Shown here piece after piece: positions 15,267-20,914 of a stretch of 24,426 nt of DNA (its first letter is position 1; every line of letters starts with the position of its first letter). The notes beneath the pieces are model-generated. The model saw only the letters and a list, made by a program, of their open reading frames with translations, made no database searches and was not told the DNA's origin. The position numbers and the translations under genes were made by a program. The DNA comes from JBOGIG01 sp050742455. GTDB lineage: Bacteria > Actinomycetota > Acidimicrobiia > Acidimicrobiales > JBOGIG01. The DNA lies in the NCBI GenBank assembly GCA_050742455.1, contig JBOGIG010000005.1:1-24426 (forward strand), given 5' to 3'.

Positions 15267-16190
15267 TTGGGCCTGGGATTGGACCTGACGGCCCGGGTGG
15301 GCTCGATCAGCCTTCCCAATCCGGTCATGACGGCATCGGGCACCGGAGGCCACGGAGCCGAGCTGGCCCGGTTCATGGATCTGGGCGCCCTCGGGGCGGT
15401 GGTGGTCAAGTCCCTGTCGGTCGATCCCTGTGCGGGAAACGCCCCGCCCCGACTTGCTCAGACGACGGTTGGCATGATCAACAGCGTGGGTTTGGAAGGA
15501 CCCGGCATCGCCGCTTGGCTCACCGAGGATCTGCCCGCCCTGGCTGCCACCGGGGCTCGGGTGGTGGTCAGCATCTGGGGGCGCACCATAGAGGACTTTG
15601 CCATGGCGGCAACGATGCTGGCCGGAGCACCCTCGGCGGTGGTCGCCATTGAGGTGAACATCAGCTGTCCAAACCTCGCCGACAACCATCGAATGTTCTC
15701 ACAGTCAGCCTCGGCCACGGCCCAGGTCATAGAGGCCACCCGGAGCGCTGGATTGCCCCGATGGGCCAAGCTCAGTCCCAATGTGACCGACCTGGTGGAG
15801 GTGGCCGGCGCCGCTCTTGAGGCGGGAGCCGAGGCTCTGACCCTCACCAACACCATGCCCGGGCTCGTCATCGACACCGAATCACGCTCGCCGGTGCTCG
15901 GAGGCGGGGGAGGAGGATTGTCGGGACCGGCTCTGCACCCCATTGCGGTGCGGGCCGTGTACCAGTGCCGGGCGGCCTTTCCCCGTGCGGCCATCGTGGG
16001 CGTGGGGGGAGTGGCCCGGGGATCAGATGCCGTGGAAATGGCTCTGGCCGGGGCCAGCGCGGTGCAGGTAGGTACGGCTTCCTTTTCGGATCCCCGGGCC
16101 GCGGCTCGGGTGCTGGCGGGTATTGAACAGTGGTGCCTCGACCACCGGATTGTCCGGTGGGCGGATCTGACAGGAGGAGCCCATGGCTGA
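15267..16190 (+). CDS. pyrD: Dihydroorotate dehydrogenase, class 1B-like catalytic subunit
   Basis: The enzyme oxidises dihydroorotate to orotate with FMN. The 307-residue product has MTASGTGGHG, SLSVDPCAGNAPPRLAQT, GMINSVGLEGPG, the active-site Cys134 in NISCPN, KLSPNV, LTNTMPG and GGLSGPALHPIAVRAVYQC. A cysteine base, rather than the serine of the membrane quinone-linked class 2, and the GGLSGPA..PIA..VY motif point to class 1B. Class 1B enzymes normally pair with PyrK, an FAD/2Fe-2S subunit that passes electrons to NAD. No pyrK is present in the operon or this window. The start is TTG 15267, two bases after the carB stop, with no strong ribosome binding site, so coupling to carB is likely. 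The end overlaps pyrF by eight bases. Confidence 0.94.
   Translation: MGLGLDLTARVGSISLPNPVMTASGTGGHGAELARFMDLGALGAVVVKSLSVDPCAGNAPPRLAQTTVGMINSVGLEGPGIAAWLTEDLPALAATGARVVVSIWGRTIEDFAMAATMLAGAPSAVVAIEVNISCPNLADNHRMFSQSASATAQVIEATRSAGLPRWAKLSPNVTDLVEVAGAALEAGAEALTLTNTMPGLVIDTESRSPVLGGGGGGLSGPALHPIAVRAVYQCRAAFPRAAIVGVGGVARGSDAVEMALAGASAVQVGTASFSDPRAAARVLAGIEQWCLDHRIVRWADLTGGAHG
16142..16160 (+). other. Perfect hairpin at the pyrD 3' end, upstream of the pyrF ribosome binding site
   Basis: CCACCGGA (16142-16149) pairs perfectly with TCCGGTGG (16153-16160) over a three-base TTG loop. No T run follows. It ends 11 bases before the AGGAGG site of pyrF (16172-16177) and could protect mRNA or tune pyrF translation. 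It may also be a by-product of the codons used. Confidence 0.45.
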
Positions 16191-16953
16191 ACAGGCCCAT
16201 ATCGCCTCAGGTCTCACCGATGACCCCGACCTGGGTCAACCTGCCGGCCAGGGTCAACCTGCCGGCCAGAGACCGGAAGTGACCGACATGCTGGCTCTGG
16301 CCCTCGATGTGGACGATATGGACAAGGCCATGGACTTAGCGGTCGAACTAAAGCCGTATTTCGGCGTGGCCAAGGTGGGACTCGAGCTCTACAGCGCGGC
16401 GGGACCCGATATCGTGAGGGGGTTGACCACCCTGGGCTATGAGGTCTTTGTCGACATCAAGCTTTTTGACATACCCAACACGGTGGGTCGCGCCGCCCGT
16501 GTCCTCGGCCGCCTCGGGGTCCGTTGGGTCACCGCGCACGCCTGTGGGGGAGAGGTCATGCTCAGGGCCGCAGTGGAGGGGTTGGCCGAGGGGGCCCGAT
16601 CCGGCGGGGCGCCCTCGGAGGCCATGATCCTGGGGGTGACCGTACTTACCAGCGAGTCGGTGCCTTCAGGTGACCTGATGTCGCAGCGCTTGACGGTGGC
16701 CCGCCAAGCCGGGTGTGGCGGGGTGGTGTGCTCGGTTGCCGACCTGGCCACGGCTACCAGGGTGGCGCCTGACCTGGTCCGAGTGGTACCCGGCATTCGC
16801 TTGGAAGGAGCACCAGCGCACGACCAAGTCCGAGTGGGCACCCCCCGGCAGGCCATCGATGGTGGAGCCGGCCTGTTGGTGATAGGCCGGGCCGTAACCG
16901 CAGCACCTGATCCCAGACGAGCGGCGGCCCTGTTGGTCGAATCCCTCGCCTGA
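16183..16953 (+). CDS. pyrF: Orotidine-5'-phosphate decarboxylase (type 1)
   Basis: The enzyme decarboxylates OMP to UMP, the final step of the pathway. The 256-residue product has LALALDVDD, AKVGLELY, the catalytic DIKLFDIPNT (Asp91, Lys93, Asp96), TAHACGGEVML, GVTVLTSES and the phosphate-binding RVVPGIR and LLVIGRAVTAAPDP. This is the short type 1 enzyme, not the type 2 form of mycobacteria. About 33 residues precede the conserved LALALDV core, including GQPAGQGQPAGQ from a DNA repeat. ATG 16183 has a perfect AGGAGG site five bases upstream, so the extension is probably translated. ATG 16288 close to the core is the alternative. It is the last pyr gene; 124 bases separate it from mihF. Confidence 0.95.
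   Translation: MAEQAHIASGLTDDPDLGQPAGQGQPAGQRPEVTDMLALALDVDDMDKAMDLAVELKPYFGVAKVGLELYSAAGPDIVRGLTTLGYEVFVDIKLFDIPNTVGRAARVLGRLGVRWVTAHACGGEVMLRAAVEGLAEGARSGGAPSEAMILGVTVLTSESVPSGDLMSQRLTVARQAGCGGVVCSVADLATATRVAPDLVRVVPGIRLEGAPAHDQVRVGTPRQAIDGGAGLLVIGRAVTAAPDPRRAAALLVESLA
16233..16268 (+). repeat. 18-bp tandem duplication in the pyrF N-terminal extension
   Basis: GGGTCAACCTGCCGGCCA occurs at 16233-16250 and again without mismatch at 16251-16268, encoding GQPAGQGQPAGQ. The identity of the copies suggests a recent event. Confidence 0.93.
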
Positions 16954-17065
16954 TCTGACCTACTGGTCGTTTGACCCGCAGCCGAAGTCGGTCCGGCTGG
17001 CTGGTGCTCCGCTATTTGGATCCGGCCCGCCGCTCGGTTCCCTGGCCTTGACTTGTGGTTGGCGC

Positions 17066-17071
17066 TATGGT
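17066..17071 (+). promoter_or_regulatory. -10 element for probable leaderless mihF transcript
   Basis: TATGGT lies six bases before ATG 17078 with no Shine-Dalgarno sequence between. TTGACT at 17048-17053 looks like a -35 box but is only 12 bases away, too close for a standard pair. The remaining bases from 16954 to 17065 hold no gene and no clear terminator. Confidence 0.5.
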
Positions 17072-17077
17072 GCCTGC

Positions 17078-17398
17078 ATGCCTTCGCCCCCTTCGCTAAC
17101 CCCCGAACAGCGCCAGGCAGCTCTCGCCAAGGCCGCCGTCGCGCGACGTGCCCGCGCTGAACTGAAGGAGAAGCTGAAAATGGGCTCGCTGACCCTTTCC
17201 GAACTTCTCGATTCGGCCAAAGGCAACGAGACCGTTGGCAAGATGAAGGTATTGGCTGTGCTGGAGTCCCTGCCCGGCCTGGGCAAAGTCAAAGCCCGTC
17301 GGTTGATGGCTGAGGTGGGAATCAGCGAGACCCGTCGCATCCAGGGTCTGGGACAGAAGCAGCGGGAGTCACTGCTCAAGGAGCTCGGGCCCTCCTGA
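17078..17398 (+). CDS. mihF: Integration host factor, actinobacterial type (mIHF)
   Basis: The 106-residue nucleoid-associated protein is specific to actinobacteria and unrelated to the IHF-alpha/beta family. It has the charged N-terminal helix (TPEQRQAALAKAAVARRARA, then ELKEKLKMG), the GNETVGKMKVLAVLESLPG segment and a helix-hairpin-helix-like region GLGKVKARRLMAEVGISETR followed by RIQGLGQKQRESLLKELG. These are the marks of mycobacterial IHF and Streptomyces sIHF, which bind and bend DNA. ATG 17078 follows the -10 element directly, suggesting a leaderless message. A TTG at 17048 in the same frame overlaps the promoter and is rejected. gmk follows two bases after the stop, the usual actinobacterial pairing. 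Confidence 0.93.
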   Translation: MPSPPSLTPEQRQAALAKAAVARRARAELKEKLKMGSLTLSELLDSAKGNETVGKMKVLAVLESLPGLGKVKARRLMAEVGISETRRIQGLGQKQRESLLKELGPS

Positions 17399-17400
17399 TT

Positions 17401-17982
17401 GTGGTGATCGCCGGCCCGGGAGGAGCCGGCAAGGGGACGGTGGTGGCCCAACTGGTAAGTGACGACCCCGACCTACGGCTCAGCCGCTCGTGGACGACCA
17501 GGGCCCGGCGACCCCACGAGCCCGAGTCCGCCTATGTCTTTGTCGACCGGGAGCGTTTCCTGGCCCATGTAGATGCCGGAGGGTTCATGGAATGGGCCGA
17601 GAACTTCGCGAACCTCTATGGTACGCCCCGGCCCGAGGTCGACGATGATCACGATGTGATCCTCGAGATCGATGTTCAGGGTGCAGCACAAGTCCGTGCC
17701 GCCCACCCCGAGGCGCTGGTCATCCTGTTGGTTCCTCCCACGGCCGAAGTGCAGGCCGCCCGGCTCCGATCCCGGGGTGACGACGAGGCCCACATCGCGG
17801 CGCGCCTGGCTTTGAGCGAGCATGAGCAGGAGGTCGGGCGCAGGATGGCTGATGCCGTGGTGGTCAACGAGGACCTCGGGCGGGCCGTGGCCGAAGTACG
17901 GCGTATACTCATAGACCGTCGTGGCGCCGTTGGGGCCACTTCCCCAAGTGGTCCCACACCACCACGCCCCAAAGGAGCTTGA
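17401..17982 (+). CDS. gmk: Guanylate kinase
   Basis: The enzyme phosphorylates GMP to GDP with ATP. The 193-residue product has the P-loop GPGGAGKGT (about 5-13), SRSWTTRARRPHEPE and YVFVDRERF (GMP-binding region), FMEWAENFANLYGTP, ILEIDVQGAAQV and the lid region RLRSRGDDE. The usual P-loop is GPSGVGKGT or GPSGAGKST. Here the Ser is Gly, which makes it resemble an adenylate-kinase P-loop, but the GMP-binding residues mark it as Gmk. The N-terminus is short, beginning just before the P-loop at GTG 17401, two bases after mihF. The C-terminus has a Pro/Gly tail. The stop overlaps the rpoZ ATG by one base. Confidence 0.93.
   Translation: MVIAGPGGAGKGTVVAQLVSDDPDLRLSRSWTTRARRPHEPESAYVFVDRERFLAHVDAGGFMEWAENFANLYGTPRPEVDDDHDVILEIDVQGAAQVRAAHPEALVILLVPPTAEVQAARLRSRGDDEAHIAARLALSEHEQEVGRRMADAVVVNEDLGRAVAEVRRILIDRRGAVGATSPSGPTPPRPKGA
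17904..17909 (+). promoter_or_regulatory. Possible -10 element for rpoZ inside gmk
   Basis: TATACT is a strong -10 hexamer in a GC-rich stretch near the gmk 3' end, about 70 bases before rpoZ. No -35 hexamer is evident, and it may simply encode the Arg-Ile-Leu codons of gmk. Confidence 0.25.
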
Positions 17983-18413
17983 TGTCCGACCGGCGCACCA
18001 CCATGATCGATCCTCCGATTGAGGACCTCCTGGACAAGGTGGACTCCAAGTTCACCCTCGTCACTCTGGCGGCCAAGCGGGGACGGGAAGTCAATTCGTA
18101 TTTCAATCAGTTGGGCGAGGGCCTCGGTTCCATCGTTCCCCCTCAGGTGACCTCGGTATCCCGCAACCCGTTGTCCATAGCTCTGGAGGAAGTTGCCGCA
18201 TCCAAGATTCGCTGGGTCAGCCCGGCCGAGCAGGAAGAGATCGCCGCTGCCCTAGCCGAGGCCGAGGCCGCCGACAGCGCGGGCCAGGCCGACGATACCG
18301 GTCCGGAATCCCCCGGACTTGCTGCGGTACCGGAGCCGGCCCCCGGTGATGTCGTGGCCTCGGGTGACGCGGCGCCACAGGGTGACGCGGCGCCACAGGG
18401 TGACGCCGGATAG
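17982..18413 (+). CDS. rpoZ: RNA polymerase omega subunit
   Basis: Omega helps fold and assemble the beta' subunit of RNA polymerase. The core (about residues 6-85) has PPIEDLLDKVDSKFTLVTLA, AKRGREVNSYF and the later NPLSIALEEVAASKIRW, typical of actinobacterial omega. The product is 143 residues against about 90-110 in relatives. The extra C-terminal 55 residues are acidic and rich in Ala, Asp and Pro, ending in the repeat GDAAPQGDAAPQGDAG. ATG 17982 has an AAAGGAG site four bases upstream; a TTG immediately before it is too close to that site. The gene overlaps the gmk stop by one base, and coaBC starts three bases after it. Confidence 0.95.
   Translation: MSDRRTTMIDPPIEDLLDKVDSKFTLVTLAAKRGREVNSYFNQLGEGLGSIVPPQVTSVSRNPLSIALEEVAASKIRWVSPAEQEEIAAALAEAEAADSAGQADDTGPESPGLAAVPEPAPGDVVASGDAAPQGDAAPQGDAG
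18362..18397 (+). repeat. 18-bp tandem duplication at the rpoZ 3' end
   Basis: GGGTGACGCGGCGCCACA at 18362-18379 is repeated without mismatch at 18380-18397, and the first nine bases begin a third copy before the stop. It encodes GDAAPQ twice in the C-terminal tail of omega. Confidence 0.93.
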
Positions 18414-18416
18414 GCA

Positions 18417-19715
18417 GTGACGGAGAGCCAGATCGAAGCAGGGGCGGTGAGCGTCCATGACGCGCTGGCCGGGCGAAGGGTCGTGCTGGGCATATGTGGA
18501 GGCATCGCCGCCTACAAGGCCGTTGAGCTGTGCCGTTTATTGGTGACAGCCAAGGCCCACGTGGTCCCCGTCATGACCCGGGATGCCTCGCGATTCGTGG
18601 GAGAGGTCACCTTTTCCGCTCTGGCCTCCGAGCCGGTGCGCAAGAGCCTGTGGGACGAGGATGACCCCATTCCCCATACCCGCCTGGGCCAGAGCGCCGA
18701 CATCGTGGTTGTCGCTCCGGCCACGGCTCGGCTCATCGGGACCTACGCCGCGGGCATATCGTCGGACCTGCTTAGCGCGACTCTGCTGGCCACCAGGGCT
18801 CCGGTAGTGGTGTGTCCAGCTATGCACACCGAGATGTGGGAGCACGCTGCAACTCAGGCCAATGTGGCGACTCTGGTAGAGCGGGGCGTGGTCTTTGTCG
18901 GCCCGGGCCGTGGGTCGCTCGCCGGGGGGGACAGCGGAGTTGGAAGAATGGCCGAACCGGCTGACATCGTTTCGGGAGTCTGCTCCGTTCTCGACCGATC
19001 CCGGGATCTGGCCGGGGTGAAAGTACTGGTGAGCGCCGGTGGCACGCGCGAGCCCATCGATCCAGTCCGCTTCATTGGCAACCGATCCTCGGGCAAGCAG
19101 GGCCATGCTGTGGCTGTGGCCGCGGCCCGGCGGGGAGCGGCCGTAATCCTGATTACCACTGTGCCCACTGGTTGGGGAGCGGGGGAAGACGGCGCCGGAG
19201 ATGCCTTCTCGTCCAGCGGAGGCACCGGTAGCGGAACCATTCGGAGGATCCCGGTCGAGACCGCGGCTGAGATGCAGGCCGCTGTGGCCGACCATTTCGA
19301 ATCCTGCGACGTGGCCATCATGGCGGCTGCCGTGGCCGACTTCCGGCCGAAGACCGCGGCGTCGCACAAGCTGGACAAATCGGCTGGACCTCCGGAGATC
19401 GTGCTGGAGGCCACTCCCGACATCCTGGCCGGCTTGGGTCGAACACGACGGGACGGACAGGTGCTGGTGGGGTTCGCGGCCGAGACCCACGATCTGGCCA
19501 ATCGGGCGGCGCGCAAGCTCAAGGAAAAGGGCATCGACCTCATCGTGGCGAATGACGTCATGGCCCCTGGGGTCGGATTCGAGCACGATACCAACGCTGT
19601 GACCATCATCGGTGACGATGGCCAGACCCTAGAGATCCCCATGACCGACAAGTTGACGGTTGCCGACGCCGTACTAGACGTCGCCTCGGCCCGCCTGGCA
19701 AGGAGAACCCAGTGA
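18417..19715 (+). CDS. coaBC: Bifunctional phosphopantothenoylcysteine decarboxylase / phosphopantothenate-cysteine ligase
   Basis: This fusion catalyses two consecutive steps of coenzyme A synthesis. The CoaC part (about 18-195) has the flavoprotein start GICGGIAAYKAVELCR, catalytic His87 in HTRLGQSADIVVVAPATA and the substrate motif PAMHTEMW (134-141). The CoaB part (about 200-432) has SAGGTREPIDPVRFIGNRSSGKQG, AAAVADFRPK and LKEKGIDLIVANDV. The substrate-clamp segment that reads ACGD in E. coli (with Cys158) reads AGGD here (169-172), so that cysteine is absent. A Gly/Ser-rich insertion at about 251-276 extends CoaB. GTG 18417 is the longest start but lacks a clear ribosome binding site; GTG 18447, ten codons later, is an alternative. 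The stop overlaps the metK GTG by four bases. Confidence 0.95.
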   Translation: MTESQIEAGAVSVHDALAGRRVVLGICGGIAAYKAVELCRLLVTAKAHVVPVMTRDASRFVGEVTFSALASEPVRKSLWDEDDPIPHTRLGQSADIVVVAPATARLIGTYAAGISSDLLSATLLATRAPVVVCPAMHTEMWEHAATQANVATLVERGVVFVGPGRGSLAGGDSGVGRMAEPADIVSGVCSVLDRSRDLAGVKVLVSAGGTREPIDPVRFIGNRSSGKQGHAVAVAAARRGAAVILITTVPTGWGAGEDGAGDAFSSSGGTGSGTIRRIPVETAAEMQAAVADHFESCDVAIMAAAVADFRPKTAASHKLDKSAGPPEIVLEATPDILAGLGRTRRDGQVLVGFAAETHDLANRAARKLKEKGIDLIVANDVMAPGVGFEHDTNAVTIIGDDGQTLEIPMTDKLTVADAVLDVASARLARRTQ

Positions 19716-20908
19716 CCACCAATTACACATTCACCTCGGAATCAGTGACCGAGGGTCATCCCGACAAGATGGCCGACCAGATCTCCGACGCTGTGCTCGA
19801 TGCGATATTGACCACCGATCCAGAAGGGCGGGTGGCTTGTGAGACCCTGCTCACGACCGGTTTGGTGGTGGTGGCAGGCGAGATCACGACCGAAAGCTAC
19901 GTGGACATCCCCAAGCTCGTTCGCCAGACGGTATGCGACATCGGCTATGACCGGGAGTCGTTCGGGTTCGACGGCAACACCTGCGGGGTAGTGGTGTCCA
20001 TCGACGAGCAGTCGCCCGACATCGGTCAGGGCGTCACCTCGGCATGGGAACTGCGCTCGGGCAAGGGGGGTGAGGATCGCCTCAACTCCCAGGGGGCAGG
20101 CGACCAGGGAATGATGTTCGGATACGCCTGTGACGAGACGCCCGACCTGATGCCGATGACCATCTGGCTGGCTCACCGCCTGGCCCAACGTCTCACCGAG
20201 GTACGTCGCGCCGGAGTGCTCGGGTATCTTCGTCCCGACGGTAAGACCCAGGTGACGGTGGACTACGAGGACGGCCGGCCTGTGCGCCTGCGCACCGTGC
20301 TCATCTCCACCCAGCACCAGCCGGGCATCGATCTGGAGACCCTGCTCAAGCCCGACCTCGTCGAGCACGTTATCCACCCCCTGCTCCCCAGCGAACTGGA
20401 CACCTCCGAGCTTCAAGTATTGGCCAACCCCACGGGCCGGTTCGAACTCGGTGGACCCCACGCCGACACCGGACTGACCGGGCGCAAGATAATCGTGGAC
20501 ACCTATGGAGGTGTGGCCCGCCATGGCGGGGGGGCCTTTTCCGGGAAGGATCCGTCCAAGGTCGACCGGTCGGCCGCCTATGCCTGTCGCTGGGTGGCCA
20601 AGCACGTTGTGGCCTCGGGCGCGGCCCGGCGTTGTGAGATCCAGGTTGCCTACGCCATCGGAGTGGCCCGACCGGTGTCGGTCATGGTGGAGACCTTCGG
20701 CACCGAATCGGTCGATCCAGTCCGCATCGGCTCGGCCATCGAATCGACGTTCGACTTGCGACCGGCGGCCATCATCGCCGACCTCGATCTGCGGCGGCCA
20801 ATATACCGGCGCACCGCTGCCTACGGACATTTCGGCCGGGCCGACAAGGAGTTCACCTGGGAGGCCACCTCCCGCCTGGACGAGTTCAAGCAAGCTCTGG
20901 GGCTCTAG
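19712..20908 (+). CDS. metK: S-adenosylmethionine synthetase
   Basis: MetK joins methionine and ATP to form S-adenosylmethionine. The 398-residue product contains FTSESVTEGHPDKMADQISD with the active-site His16, VDIPKLVRQTVCDIGYD, the signature GAGDQGMMFGYA, DGKTQVTVDYEDG, GRFELGGPHADTGLTGRKII and the P-loop-like GGGAFSGKDPSKVDRSAAY. All conserved lysines and aspartates appear present and the length is normal. GTG 19712 has an AGGAGA site five bases upstream and overlaps the coaBC stop (GTGA). priA starts six bases after the stop. Confidence 0.97.
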   Translation: MTTNYTFTSESVTEGHPDKMADQISDAVLDAILTTDPEGRVACETLLTTGLVVVAGEITTESYVDIPKLVRQTVCDIGYDRESFGFDGNTCGVVVSIDEQSPDIGQGVTSAWELRSGKGGEDRLNSQGAGDQGMMFGYACDETPDLMPMTIWLAHRLAQRLTEVRRAGVLGYLRPDGKTQVTVDYEDGRPVRLRTVLISTQHQPGIDLETLLKPDLVEHVIHPLLPSELDTSELQVLANPTGRFELGGPHADTGLTGRKIIVDTYGGVARHGGGAFSGKDPSKVDRSAAYACRWVAKHVVASGAARRCEIQVAYAIGVARPVSVMVETFGTESVDPVRIGSAIESTFDLRPAAIIADLDLRRPIYRRTAAYGHFGRADKEFTWEATSRLDEFKQALGL

Positions 20909-20914
20909 GCGAGA

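Noticed and set aside
17048..17071. TTGACT and TATGGT as a standard -35/-10 pair for mihF
   Set aside because: The spacer is only 12 bases; the -10 element alone in a leaderless arrangement fits better.
18537..19586. 349-codon minus-strand open frame opposite coaBC
   Set aside because: Shadow of the conserved coaBC gene, with no family features.
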